Shown: positions 46,205-55,648, counted from the first letter of the stretch. The stretch is DNA of 64,000 nucleotides from Nocardioides cavernae (GCF_016907475.1 NZ_JAFBCA010000001.1:1922001-1986000), one strand, 5' to 3'. Program-made: numbers and translations. Notes: generated from the letters alone by a model not told the origin.

Positions 46205-46503
46205 TTCGTCAGAGCCGCATTCGGGGGTCTCGAATGGTGCTGGGTGGTCCGGATTCACGCTTGCGTGGTCCGGGCCATCCAATCGAATCTGACCTCGTGC
46301 CATCTCGTCCGTGCACACTCCGTGCACAGTCGCAGTCCGCACCGGCTGGGCAGGCGCAGCCTTGGCGGCGACGCCATTCGCAGGGGATCACTACCTCGAT
46401 TCATCGGACGCGACAAGCGCCCGCGTGAAAAGGTCGGCGGGTCTGGTGGGTAACGGCTGCCCGCTCGGAAAAGACCCACCTGTTGACGCGAAGGAAACCC
46501 CCA

Positions 46504-47277
46504 GTGCGCCGCTTTGCTCTTGCCCTCACGGCCATCTCTGCCATCGGCTTCACGTCTGGATGCTCGGGAGAGCCCGTCGATATGCCAGATGTGGTTGGGA
46601 TGAAGTTGGACGATGCCCAGAAGGCGGTTGAAAAGGCAGGATTTGATGACGACGTCCAGGTCGAGGGGGGAGGCGTGTTCGGGATCGTCGTGGAGTCGAA
46701 CTGGACCGTGTGCAGTCAGGAGCCTGCGGTAGGCAGCGAAGTTTCAGATCCGCCTTCGCTGACCGTGGAGCGCGACTGCGGTGGAGACGACGCTGAGGGT
46801 GGCCGCGAGAACTCCAGCAGCGAGGACCAGGAGGACACGGAGGATGCCCAGACTGAGGCTCCATCCGAGTCAAGCGCACCCGTAGCCGACCAAGATCTGA
46901 CAGTGAAGAACAGCCCAGACCTTCGGGCGTTGCTCGCATCAGGCAACCAAGCCTTTGACGCGCACAGGGCGTTTGCCACGAAGCACAAGGGCGAGACCAT
47001 CGTCTTTGACGGTGCTGTGGGCCTGATCCTTCCTCACGGCGACTACTCGACACGGTTCGACTACGCCCTTTACCCCGGGGACTACGACGGCCCGCACACC
47101 CAGGGGCCGACCTTCGCGTTCATCGACGTGAACTATTACGACTTCGGTCTCATCGGCAAGAAGATTCCCGACTCGGTCGACGAAGGGAAGAACTTCCGCT
47201 TCACCGCCACGGTAAAGGGCTTCCAGAAGCGCGGGGGGTTCATCGAGCTTGACCCCGTGGCCACCGAAGCGCGCTGA
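46504..47277 (+). CDS. PASTA-DUF4839 lipoprotein
   Basis: A 257-aa lipoprotein: signal peptide with lipobox FTSGC, a single PASTA-like domain (VDMPDVVGMKLDDAQKAVEK, about residues 28-95), an acidic Ser/Glu linker, and a C-terminal domain (about 135-257; GETIVFDGAVGL, HGDYSTRFDYALYPGDY, FIDVNYYDFGL, KNFRFTATVKG) that I recognise as DUF4839. PASTA domains bind peptidoglycan or related ligands. The GTG at 46504 is used because AAGGAAA lies just upstream. First gene inside the island. Role unknown. Confidence 0.8.
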   Translation: MRRFALALTAISAIGFTSGCSGEPVDMPDVVGMKLDDAQKAVEKAGFDDDVQVEGGGVFGIVVESNWTVCSQEPAVGSEVSDPPSLTVERDCGGDDAEGGRENSSSEDQEDTEDAQTEAPSESSAPVADQDLTVKNSPDLRALLASGNQAFDAHRAFATKHKGETIVFDGAVGLILPHGDYSTRFDYALYPGDYDGPHTQGPTFAFIDVNYYDFGLIGKKIPDSVDEGKNFRFTATVKGFQKRGGFIELDPVATEAR

Positions 47278-47325
47278 GGCGAGACACGTGCGCGAGCTCG
47301 GTGCCGCTGATCGGAAGGCGTCGCT

Positions 47326-48303
47326 TTGAACACGTTCGCGGTGCCTTATGCAACTGAGGCGTTCCCACCATCCTTCGGAGTTGGCACTGGGTCCTTGAAG
47401 CTCACCGGGAGCGATCTGGCCCATGCGTTGTTCGTGACCGGCCGTGCCCCAGGTGACCAAGCCAAGTTCGGGGACGCCTCGGTGTGGGAATGGCTTCACC
47501 GTTCTAGCCTGGTTCCCGCCTACGTGCGGCGTCACTCATCCGGACGCCTCGTGCGCTCAAATCTGGCTCTGACGCTAGATCGGTCGGAGAAGGTCGCACT
47601 TTCGTACGCACTTGGCCAAGCCATGACTGCGGTCTTCTGCCATCAGGTCTTGAACGTGCCGATGCTGCTGCACGTGGACCGATACGAGAAGCGCTGGAAA
47701 GTCGACCTCGGCGGCAGTAATAAGCGTCCCGACCTTTTTGGTCGCTTGGGACCTGCGCAGTGGGTAGTCGCCGAGGCCAAGGGGCGCTCCAACGCAGCGG
47801 AGTCCTCGCTGCCCGCTGACCTGGTCAAGCAGAAGAGCGTGGTCAAGAGTGTTGCTGGGCATCCACCAGTGGTGGCGCTGGGTTGCATCACATCGTTCCC
47901 CGCCGTGAAGGCAGGCAAGCCCGGCCACATGAAGGTGAACGCCGTGGACCCGGACGCCGACGCCGAGGGCGTCGACATCGAGCTTCAAGACGGTCGGTAT
48001 CTGCAGGCGTACTACGAGCCGTTTGCACGAGCACTCGATGGCGAGCTCGGCGTGTCCCGCGAGGGCGATGACTTTGCGAAGAGGTTCAACAATGCGGTCA
48101 CCCTGGGGCTGCGTCCTGTGCTGTACGAGCTTGTCACCACCACGGGCGGCGACGAGCTCGCTCGCGCTTACGACGGACTTGATCTGCGTCCAAGCGAGGA
48201 GGAGCGCGAAGCGGGCTGGCGTTCGGATGGGACGTTTGTCAGGGCCGATTGGGCGAATGCGCTCGCCCTACCAGACTACGAGGCGGAGTACGAGGCGGAG
48301 TGA
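47326..48303 (+). CDS. PD-(D/E)XK-like nuclease candidate
   Basis: A 325-aa protein of no family I can name. In the middle it has KRPDLFGRLGPA followed by WVVAEAKGRSN, i.e. PD...(10-15 residues)...E-A-K, the active-site arrangement of PD-(D/E)XK nucleases. The N-terminal part (about 1-110) is helical and the C-terminus acidic. TTG start with GGAAGG 8 nt upstream. Inside the island, 48 bp after the lipoprotein gene on the same strand. Restriction or another defence activity is possible; this is inference from the motif and location. Confidence 0.6.
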   Translation: MNTFAVPYATEAFPPSFGVGTGSLKLTGSDLAHALFVTGRAPGDQAKFGDASVWEWLHRSSLVPAYVRRHSSGRLVRSNLALTLDRSEKVALSYALGQAMTAVFCHQVLNVPMLLHVDRYEKRWKVDLGGSNKRPDLFGRLGPAQWVVAEAKGRSNAAESSLPADLVKQKSVVKSVAGHPPVVALGCITSFPAVKAGKPGHMKVNAVDPDADAEGVDIELQDGRYLQAYYEPFARALDGELGVSREGDDFAKRFNNAVTLGLRPVLYELVTTTGGDELARAYDGLDLRPSEEEREAGWRSDGTFVRADWANALALPDYEAEYEAE

Positions 48304-48506
48304 CTCGCTGACCTGCCAGGCTCACTTGACCGCCCCGCTCAACGCGCCCAGACCGGAGAAGCAGCCTGCTACCCGGCTCTCATTTGTGGACGGGAGCAAC
48401 AAAAGCCAGTACCGCGAGATCGCCTAAACGCAGGTGCTTTCGATTCCCGATTCGACCTCTGGCTGCCGATTCCTTGCTAAATCAGTTTCCCGAGATAGCG
48501 GCACCT

Positions 48507-50093
48507 TTATCGCTTCACGAACTTCCGAACTGTCAGCACGGCAGTGACGAATGGTGCTGCTACAAGAGCGCGAAAAAGTTGGTCCAGGTACTGTGGAAGT
48601 TCAAAGTCGGGCTCCGTTCCTTCGCCCAGTTTTAGGAGATGGAGAGGCGTCATCAGCCAGTCCACGTAGCTATGTAACACGAGCAACACGCCTTCTATCG
48701 AAGGATCGAATGGGCGGCCCAGAAGGCAAAGGCCTGCCGCAAATGCGGCGACTGCCAGATACAACTTCCCCGGTGCTGTGAACTTCTCGCCATACCCGAG
48801 TAATTCGTACCCGGAGAGCAATCTGCGTTCCCATCGCTCTGGAGCGGTTAGATTGCGAAGCCTGTAACGGAACCAAGCCAACTCGGACCGCACGGACGAC
48901 GGCGCTCCACGCTTGTCAGCCAGATCGCTTAGTACCTCCGCGTAATTGGAAGCGAGTTCCAGTTCGCGAGCATGTACGGACGTATCGCTAGTGGCTCTTT
49001 GCGACGCTTGTCGAAGTTGGGTCGGAACGGTTGGTACCACGTGCCCGGCATCTGCGCTCATAATCGAGATCAACCTGAGGCCCTCTAGAGTGACGGGAAA
49101 CTCGACACCGGCGATCGATAGACCAGAAACCTCGAAGCCCTCGGCCAGTTTGGATATGACGAGGGGGCCATGCGTTTCGTCGGAAGTGATTCGAGAGTTG
49201 GCCACCTGTGCCAGTGTTACTTCTCCCGACGTCTCAATCAGTTGAGCGCCTCGGTCGGCTGAGATAACGAGCCCGCTCTTCAGTCGAAGAGCCCTTGCGG
49301 ACTGTCGAACCCGCACCTGGCCAGCGCCCTGCATAATTACCGAGTCCGCTTCGCGCACAATGACTTCGATTTGCCGACCAACCGCGACATTGATGTTCTG
49401 CATTCGCTCGAATGTGACTTCTTTACCCCCGCCAATGGCTTCGAGGGTAAGAGTTGGCGAATCGCTGCCGTATCCCGTTGCCGACTCGCTCATCTTTACT
49501 AGACCCACGCTGCAATTACGGGTCGACATGGAAGCGCGGGTTGCAGTGGGAACCATCATCTTCTCAACTTGCGTGCCGTCCAGATCTAGTTGGCACAACC
49601 CGGTGAGAAGAAGGTCGTTCACGTGGCGATTGCGCACAGTCAAAGACGCATCAGTCATCCGCAGTGAAGAGGTATGGCGATGAGCCTTCTGCAGCGGTGC
49701 GTGAAGTTCGACTTCGATTCGTTCGAGCAACAGGTGTCTGATGCTGGGAGCGTCAAGTGTCAAGCGCGACCGGGTTCGCGACGACCCGGACAGAAGCAAG
49801 AACGTGACGTGTGATGCGCCGATCAGCTTCAACTGACCCTGGCGCTTGCCTGGCATGCGGATGTGGAGGCGTTGAACGTCCGGTGGAAGCTTGACGGTCC
49901 CGCTTGGAGGGGTGACAGCCATCTGGCCACTCTTTGCGCCGACGACCGTCAACTCGATAGCTGGGGACCCGACGGCACTCAAGTCGAGAAGTTCATGCGA
50001 ATGACTCAACATGAGCCTGTCGGTGTGGGCCACAGCGGAAGACCAGTCGTGGTCCGCCTGAACGTCGTTATCCGAGATCACGGGCGTCATCAT
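48507..50093 (-). CDS. Beta-repeat membrane protein of unknown function
   Basis: A 528-aa protein. Residues about 45-340 consist of irregular short beta-strand repeats (for example LTLDAPSIRHLLLERIEVEL, LRMTDASLTVRN, LLLTGLCQLDLDG, GGGKEVTFERMQNINVAVG), like a beta-helix or pentapeptide-type solenoid. The C-terminal 120 residues contain ERWERRLLSGYELLGYGEKF and three hydrophobic segments (KLYLAVAAFAAGLCLLG, EGVLLVLHSYVDWLM, LVAAPFVTAVLTV). It looks like a solenoid sensor on a membrane anchor. Codon use is less GC-rich than in the chromosome. The 203 bp before 48507 and the 228 bp after the start hold no convincing gene. Confidence 0.65.
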   Translation of the reverse strand: MMTPVISDNDVQADHDWSSAVAHTDRLMLSHSHELLDLSAVGSPAIELTVVGAKSGQMAVTPPSGTVKLPPDVQRLHIRMPGKRQGQLKLIGASHVTFLLLSGSSRTRSRLTLDAPSIRHLLLERIEVELHAPLQKAHRHTSSLRMTDASLTVRNRHVNDLLLTGLCQLDLDGTQVEKMMVPTATRASMSTRNCSVGLVKMSESATGYGSDSPTLTLEAIGGGKEVTFERMQNINVAVGRQIEVIVREADSVIMQGAGQVRVRQSARALRLKSGLVISADRGAQLIETSGEVTLAQVANSRITSDETHGPLVISKLAEGFEVSGLSIAGVEFPVTLEGLRLISIMSADAGHVVPTVPTQLRQASQRATSDTSVHARELELASNYAEVLSDLADKRGAPSSVRSELAWFRYRLRNLTAPERWERRLLSGYELLGYGEKFTAPGKLYLAVAAFAAGLCLLGRPFDPSIEGVLLVLHSYVDWLMTPLHLLKLGEGTEPDFELPQYLDQLFRALVAAPFVTAVLTVRKFVKR

Positions 50094-50321
50094 GCGCTAC
50101 GCAACCGCGATCGGAGTGTATTGGCGGTAATCGGATATGTAGTCCGATCACCGAGCGACGCGGTCGCAGCGCTGTACGCCATCGCAACAAGCTAGAAGCA
50201 AGACACTGGTCGACCTCCGTACATTCGCTCGATCGAACGTCGGTTCGGGACCGGCATTGTCCGGTCAGAGCACTCTCAAATGACCGGTGGCTTCCTGCTT
50301 CCTATCGCGTCCGTCCAAGTG

Positions 50322-51455
50322 CTAGCCCCGCGGTGGTTGCCCGGACCCCTCGGCCAGACGGATGACTTCGAGGCACGCATCGCCAGCTTCTATTGGACCG
50401 CGCTTTGCCGCGCGACCCAGGGCATCCAGGTGCGCAATAACTTCCTCGTCGCGCAGCCCCCCGACCCAGTCACGAATGGTTGTCGCCGAGGTCGCCTCTG
50501 GGTGCAGCAGCAAGATCTCCACCAGCGATCCCCTGCCGTGCCTAGCCTGGATGCGGATGACGAATCGCTCGTCCGCCTGCACCGGGTCTCCGGCGCTGAC
50601 TGCCTCTCGCGGGTCCCCCCATCCTCTGGTGAGATCGATCCGCGCCGGCAGTCGTGGCTCCATCCCAGCGTCCCCTGTGACCAGAACCGGGATGGCCACT
50701 GTGCGCACCCACTCCGAGAGCGTGCCCAATTCTTTCGCAATTACCTTCCACTCGCCCGTGTGCGGGCGCTGGATGGCGACTGTCGGCCAGATGTCGAGTG
50801 GCACTCGTTTGTGCAGTGGGCCGGTGGCCAACACGGTGCCGACCCGCAGCGGTGCACCGTCCGCGCCCACCACGATGTCCGGATCGTTGAGCGGCCAGGT
50901 GTTGACGCGCCCAAGCCGAACGGCAGCAACAGCGGGGGTGCGGTGCTTGGTCAGATTGGTGTGTTGGGCAAGTACACGCAGCGGGTGCTCGTCGGTGTCC
51001 CTGCGGTGATACGGCTGGAGCGCGCGGATTCGCCGTACGAGCTCGGACCCGTCGCGTAGCGGCGCGAGTTGCTTGCGCCTGCGACCGTTCAGCCAATCCG
51101 TGAAGGACTTCGCGCTTGTGGCCGCTGGCATCTCGACCCGTCCGGCTTCCTCTGGGGTGAGCTCTCGGCCCAGCGCGAACTCAACTTCGGCGTACACGGC
51201 GTGTTCGACCGCTGCGCGTAGTTGCGTAAGGACGTCTGCCGCGTACCTACTTACCGCTGGGGGCAGCGGAGCAATATGCCTAACCTTCACGTGGGCCAGG
51301 TCGCCGTCAGCGACCGTCTCAAAGCTCAGCGGCCCTGGCTGTAGGTAGTCGTAGAGAATGTGGCACATGGTGTCGGCGAGGGCGTCCGCGTGCGCAAGCG
51401 CAACGGCCAGTTGGCGGTCGGGCAACCACGACGGGTCTGCAGGGTCAGGGGCCAC
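50322..51455 (-). CDS. LQPY-type protein of unknown function
   Basis: A 377-aa soluble protein. The run LRAAVEHAVYAEVEFALGRE ... IRALQPYHRR ... HPLRVLAQHTNLTKHRTPAV resembles a common uncharacterised family with LRSALDH, LQPY and N-x-D/T-KHR elements, often found in islands; this is recognition from memory. No catalytic motif is evident. GTG start at 51455. It is divergent from the integrase, with 293 bp between that include an AT-rich promoter-like stretch and two hairpins. Confidence 0.6.
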   Translation of the reverse strand: MAPDPADPSWLPDRQLAVALAHADALADTMCHILYDYLQPGPLSFETVADGDLAHVKVRHIAPLPPAVSRYAADVLTQLRAAVEHAVYAEVEFALGRELTPEEAGRVEMPAATSAKSFTDWLNGRRRKQLAPLRDGSELVRRIRALQPYHRRDTDEHPLRVLAQHTNLTKHRTPAVAAVRLGRVNTWPLNDPDIVVGADGAPLRVGTVLATGPLHKRVPLDIWPTVAIQRPHTGEWKVIAKELGTLSEWVRTVAIPVLVTGDAGMEPRLPARIDLTRGWGDPREAVSAGDPVQADERFVIRIQARHGRGSLVEILLLHPEATSATTIRDWVGGLRDEEVIAHLDALGRAAKRGPIEAGDACLEVIRLAEGSGQPPRG

Positions 51456-51602
51456 AGCGGCAGGCTACGGGTTGCGTGCCAAAAGAGGCTAGAAAACCCC
51501 GGCGCAACCGAAAACACGAGGATGGTTTCAGCAGTTAATGACATTACCGATCAACACATTCAAAGTCCTTTAGACTCACTACCCTTTAGCACATCGATAT
51601 GC

Positions 51603-51729
51603 GATAATAGGTAAGTGCTCAGAAGACGTGCGCCCTTGTTGCCCTGACTGAGCCCAAACACACGACCTCCAGATGTAGGTCGTGTTCCTTCGAGCCCGCT
51701 GTGGTCGTTCGCGACCGTGGCGGGCTTTC
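51603..51729 (+). promoter_or_regulatory. Integrase leader: -10-like box and two hairpins
   Basis: GATAAT at 51603-51608 lies in an AT-rich stretch and could be a -10 box. Two hairpins follow: 51660-51685 (9-bp stem ACACGACCT/AGGTCGTGT) and 51694-51725 (GCCCGC/GCGGGC with an inner GGTCG-TTCG-CGACC), the latter followed by TTTCT. They sit between the promoter and the integrase ribosome site (AGGAGA), so they may attenuate integrase expression. Confidence 0.5.
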
Positions 51730-51748
51730 TGCGTTTCCAGGAGAAAGC

Positions 51749-52780
51749 ATGAAGCAGTCAGAAGCGATCAAATACGTCAACGAAGAAGAAGAAGGTCGTC
51801 CTCTGACCGTGGGGACCTACCTACCGGATTGGCTACAAGGTAAGCAGGCACTCAGGCCGTCGACACGAGCGTCGTACGAGTCGCACATCCGGCTCCATCT
51901 GCTTCCCCATCTCGGTCACGTCCCACTTGCCGAGTTGCGTGCTGACCACATCGAGCGGATGTACCAGAAGATTGCGGGCAGCAACCCCGAGCGGTCACGT
52001 GCTGTGTCGCCCGCGACCATGCGTCGTATACACGCGACCCTGACAAGCGCGCTGTCCACCGCCGAGCGCCGGGGTCTGGTAGTGCGCAATGCGGCGTCCA
52101 GGGTGGAGTTGGCTCGCTCGCCGAGGCCGGCAGCGAGCGCGTGGACGTCAGCCGAGTTCGCCAGGTTCCTGGACCTTATCGATGGCGACCGGCCGCATCT
52201 TCTGTTCCTCCTGCTCGGCATGCGGGGGCTCAGGCGGGGCGAGGGGGTGGCCCTCCGCTGGCGAGATGTAGACCTACAAGTCGCATGTATCCGGATTGAA
52301 CGGTCCGCCGTCAGCGTCAACGGGCAGACGGTGTTTGGCCCGCCCAAGTCCTCCTCCGGGGTCAGAACGGTGGCCGTAGATCGACAAACCTCTGCCAAGC
52401 TTCACTGGCACGGCTGTCGGCAACGGCTGGAGAACCGTGACCGGATCGGCACTCCGGTGCTCTCGGAGTTGGTCTTCACCGACTCTGAGGGAGCAGCTCT
52501 AGATCCCACCTACGTCTCTCGACACTTCGACCGTCTGGTGAAGAAGCATGGGCTGCTCAGGATCAGGCTGCACGACCTGAGGCACACCTCTGCCAGCATC
52601 GGGCTGGCATCGGGAGAGACCCTGCTGGAAGTCAGTCGACGGCTAGGCCACTCGTCGATCTCGGTCACCGCCGACATCTACAGCCACATCGCCCCCCTGG
52701 TGGCCAGCGAGTCCGCAGAGCGCCTCGCAGCCGTCGTCTACGGCTCCGCAGGGCCTGACGACAGGACTCCGGGGGCATGA
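51749..52780 (+). CDS. int: Tyrosine recombinase / phage integrase
   Basis: A 343-aa site-specific recombinase. The N-terminal SAM-like/arm domain (about 17-110) has VGTYLPDWLQGKQALRPSTR. The catalytic domain has all residues: R in GLRRGEGVALRW, HDLRHTSAS (HxxR), LGHSS (H) and the nucleophile Y in DIYSHI. The start ATG at 51749 follows AGGAGAAAGC. It is presumably able to act on the tRNA-Lys attachment site, although it lies mid-island and not beside either end. The stop overlaps the next small gene (ATGA). Confidence 0.93.
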   Translation: MKQSEAIKYVNEEEEGRPLTVGTYLPDWLQGKQALRPSTRASYESHIRLHLLPHLGHVPLAELRADHIERMYQKIAGSNPERSRAVSPATMRRIHATLTSALSTAERRGLVVRNAASRVELARSPRPAASAWTSAEFARFLDLIDGDRPHLLFLLLGMRGLRRGEGVALRWRDVDLQVACIRIERSAVSVNGQTVFGPPKSSSGVRTVAVDRQTSAKLHWHGCRQRLENRDRIGTPVLSELVFTDSEGAALDPTYVSRHFDRLVKKHGLLRIRLHDLRHTSASIGLASGETLLEVSRRLGHSSISVTADIYSHIAPLVASESAERLAAVVYGSAGPDDRTPGA

Positions 52781-53043
52781 GGCAGGTCATTCACCTCGGC
52801 GAGCTCGTGAAGGCCGCAGGGCGGTGTCTACGTCAGTGGGGTGTGTGGGTCTGGGAGCGGGTGACAGGTGAACCCGGTTACATCGACGCCCTCGCGGACC
52901 TCACCTTGGCTGCCGCCAACCTGCTCGTAAGCGGCAACCGGGCTCGGCGAACCATGGCTGCCGCAACTCACGTAGTAGTAGCCATCGTCCGCACGATCTG
53001 GCGTCGCAACGAGGAAGGAGATCCCCAACATCTCTGGGCCTGA
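52777..53043 (+). CDS. Small island protein, unknown (88 aa)
   Basis: An 88-aa basic, Trp-rich protein (CLRQWGVWVWERV, IVRTIWRRN) with an Ala/Leu-rich middle. It does not show the winged-helix pattern of an excisionase, although its position directly after int with a 4-bp overlap is one where an excisionase or recombination factor could sit. No family recognised. Confidence 0.55.
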   Translation: MRQVIHLGELVKAAGRCLRQWGVWVWERVTGEPGYIDALADLTLAAANLLVSGNRARRTMAAATHVVVAIVRTIWRRNEEGDPQHLWA

Positions 53044-53061
53044 CGCCGCCCAACCGAACCA

Positions 53062-53087
53062 AGCCTCCAGCCATCCGGCTGGGGGCT
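53062..53087 (+). terminator. Hairpin before the DUF932 gene
   Basis: An 11-bp stem (AGCCTCCAGCC with GGCTGGGGGCT, one G-T pair) and a 4-nt loop, followed by TTCTGC and then GAAGGAGA before the ATG. Layout and flanking sequence copy the hairpin before int. Confidence 0.65.
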
Positions 53088-53112
53088 TTCTGCATTTCCG
53101 AAGGAGACAACT

Positions 53113-54172
53113 ATGTCCAAAGAGACCTTGGAACACCTCAACACCAACACCCTGATCGGGAACACCGACTACCGAGGAACGGCCTGGCACTACCGGGCCG
53201 AGCTGCAAGGCGTTGAGACAAACCACTACGCAGGACCGATCCCGGTCTACGACGTCCAGCGTCGGCTCTTCGACTGGCAGGGCGTCTCACGTCCTCTCGC
53301 TGTCGACGTCCCGGCCGACCTGGAGACGATGGACCACCTCAACGAGTTCGACGTGCCCGCCAGGTGGGTCGAGCTCTCCGACAAGCAGGCCATCTGCCGA
53401 TCCGATAACGACTACGTAATGGGGATCTTCTCGACCGGCTACACCATGCACCAGTACGACGAGTGGCTCCTCGCGACGGTCGCCAACGTCCTCGACGACA
53501 ACCTGTCGATCTCCTCCGCTGGGGTACTCCGCCAAGGAGCGGTGGCATGGGTGGAGGTCAGCGTCCCGGAGAAGCATCACCACGCCGGAAGGAGTGGAGT
53601 TCCGGCCCAATCTGCTCGCCACCACCTCGTTCGACGGCTCCATCGCAACCACGTTCAAGAGAACCGTCACCGATGTGGTCTGTGACAACACCCGAGAAGC
53701 CGCACTCGCGGAGAAGGGGCAGAACTACAAAATCAAGCACTCGCGCCACCCCCACGCCCAACTGGCACCCGCGAGAGAAGCCCTCGCGATAGTGCACACC
53801 ATCGCCGAGGACTACGTCCGCGAGGTCGCAAGGTTGTGTCAGGTGACCGTGGGGGAAGAGCAGTGGGCCAAGTTCCTCGACGCCTACGTCAGTCGTCTTA
53901 ACGAGCGAGGCATGCCGCTGAAGGGCAAGGCGCTGACCATGGCCGACAACAAGCGAGACATCCTTCAGCGGCTCTACAGCCATGACCACCGCGTCGCTCC
54001 GTGGGCAGGGAGGGCCCACGGGGTCCTGGCTGCCGTGAACACCTACGAACACCACGAGGGCAAGGTGCGAGGAGCCCCCAGGCCCGAACGGAACATGCTC
54101 CGGACCGTGTCAGGCGACTTCGCTCGTGTGGATCGGGACACTCTCCGGGTGCTGGAGAGCGTCCTCCGGTGA
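53113..54172 (+). pseudogene. DUF932 (phage/plasmid-like TIGR03299) gene with +1 frameshift
   Basis: Two frames together give one DUF932 protein of about 352 aa. The first frame runs from MSKETLEHLN through DYRGTAWHYR, VQRRLFDWQ, DYVMGIFSTGYTMHQYDEWL to WVEVSVPEKHH. The homology then continues one base later as TPEGVEFRPNLLATTSFDGS and on to LRVLESVLR. The change falls at about 53581, where one extra C in CATCACCAC moves the frame; the first frame then ends at 53685. Total length 1060 nt is 3n+1, as expected for a single inserted base. This may be a real mutation, a sequencing error or programmed frameshifting. Family function is unknown; such genes occur on phages and plasmids. Confidence 0.82.
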
Positions 54173-54177
54173 CGCCA

Positions 54178-54209
54178 GCCCGGAGGGAAGCCGTGGTTTC
54201 CCTCCGGGC
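54178..54209. terminator. Hairpin after the DUF932 gene
   Basis: Perfect 12-bp stem GCCCGGAGGGAA / TTCCCTCCGGGC with an 8-nt loop, 5 bp after the stop. The following 170 bp to the Schlafen-type gene hold nothing recognisable. Confidence 0.8.
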
Positions 54210-54380
54210 AAAGTCACCCGAAGCGTCAGGCCGTGCGACTCCTGTTCTGGCTCTCATATGGCGGAGCCAGACTCCGCAGTCTTCTTGGGAGAACTATGCA
54301 GCGCGGGAGCGATTGCCAGTTGGGGGGTTCGCGTTGCACCTCAGGGCATTGGAAACTCACGGGCGTCGTTCCCGCGCTCG

Positions 54381-55418
54381 TCACAACACCGGAGTGAACC
54401 GGGCGAGGACACGCTGCTGACTGTAGGAATTCGACGGCTCGGGTGCCTGCGAGCCCGATACGTGAGTGAAACGTACAGCCAGGCGACATGACTTGAAGGT
54501 CCGGTCGACCGGTAGCTCAACCAGCAGGTCCAGATCCGGGCGCCCGCTGACCACCCGCGCCCGCTCCTGACTGAGTGGACTGCCAGCGTGCACTTGCACT
54601 ACGCCCGAGCGCCTCACAGCTAGGCCGCTCCTACCCAAGATCTCAATGTGTCCCATGCTCTCTTGCTTGAGGCCCCCGCTACCGGATCGACCAGTCACTC
54701 GCGAGGGCCCGACGACGTTTCGGTTATTCAGTGCGATGGGCGTGCTTGGGCCGCAGGACACCCTCCAGGTCTGACGGTGCTCGGGCATCGTGACCTCGTC
54801 TGAGACGGACACTAAGATCTCAAGCTGAGCCACCAAGGTGAAGTCATTGGTGGCGCGCATCTGACCTTGTTCGCTTGGCGAAGCTGACCAATGCTCCTCC
54901 AAGACAATTGAGCCGCTGACGAGCTCCAGTTCAGGCAACTGTGCCTGCTCCACGACGGAAGAAAGCAACTCATGACGCCGTGCCGAACGTGTCGAATTGC
55001 CAGAACGCCACGGGACCTCTAACTGGACTCGGCCACCTCCCTCGACAGAGACCACGTAGGGAGCCCGCGAGGTATCGAAGTACATGGCAGCGACATGCTC
55101 ATCTTCCGCCAGCCGGACGATCATGAACGCTGGGTCTGGCGATTCCTCGTCAAACCACCGCCGCACCTCTGGCCACCAGTTGGCCTGCTCGACGCCCTCG
55201 AATTCCACCACCTCGTGACGCGCCTCGTCCAAACCGATAATCCATAGGATCGGCTCGCTGCGGGCAGCGTTCGCGTGTCCGGCTAGTTGTCGGGCAATCC
55301 TTGCACCGGGATCAGGCCAAGCACTCTTGAGTTCGACTCCATTGTCCTCGACCTCACTTCCAGCCTTGACCAGTTCGACGATCTCGATGACTCGCGCTTC
55401 GATCTGCTGAAGTCTCAC
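54381..55418 (-). CDS. Schlafen AlbA_2-domain protein
   Basis: A 345-aa protein. The N-terminal domain (about 20-115) has VEDNGVELKSAWPDPGARIA, RQLAGHANAARSEPILWIIG and LDEARHEVVEF, matching the AlbA_2 pattern (E-x-K near the start, AN, then a hydrophobic IxIG strand). Schlafen-type domains bind or cleave RNA/DNA in several systems. The rest is beta-rich (about 130-345) with no domain I can name. GTG start at 55418. It lies in the island; the 230 bp upstream show no gene. A defence or regulatory role is plausible but unproven. Confidence 0.65.
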   Translation of the reverse strand: MRLQQIEARVIEIVELVKAGSEVEDNGVELKSAWPDPGARIARQLAGHANAARSEPILWIIGLDEARHEVVEFEGVEQANWWPEVRRWFDEESPDPAFMIVRLAEDEHVAAMYFDTSRAPYVVSVEGGGRVQLEVPWRSGNSTRSARRHELLSSVVEQAQLPELELVSGSIVLEEHWSASPSEQGQMRATNDFTLVAQLEILVSVSDEVTMPEHRQTWRVSCGPSTPIALNNRNVVGPSRVTGRSGSGGLKQESMGHIEILGRSGLAVRRSGVVQVHAGSPLSQERARVVSGRPDLDLLVELPVDRTFKSCRLAVRFTHVSGSQAPEPSNSYSQQRVLARFTPVL

Positions 55419-55648
55419 GGCATGAGTCTCGCACCATCCACTTCCGTCTACTGGAACTCACCATCGTGGTGGTAGGGGCCACCACGGCGGGCTGGAACTC
55501 TTGGCGGTCACCGTGATCTCGGGCACGACTTCGCTCGGGGCTTGTGCATAGCCTTGCGAGACGATCCGGGTCCACGAGGCATCGCCACATGCGGCACCAA
55601 GAACCAGATACCCAATCCGATCACCCTGGACGGCGGCATGAGCCGCAC

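Noticed and set aside
50172..50183. 12-bp match to the attachment site (CTGTACGCCATC) inside the island
   Set aside because: Too short to be meaningful and it falls just after a gene start region without other tRNA sequence.
52777..53043. 88-aa protein considered as an excisionase
   Set aside because: Position fits, but no MerR/winged-helix DNA-binding pattern is visible; left as unknown.
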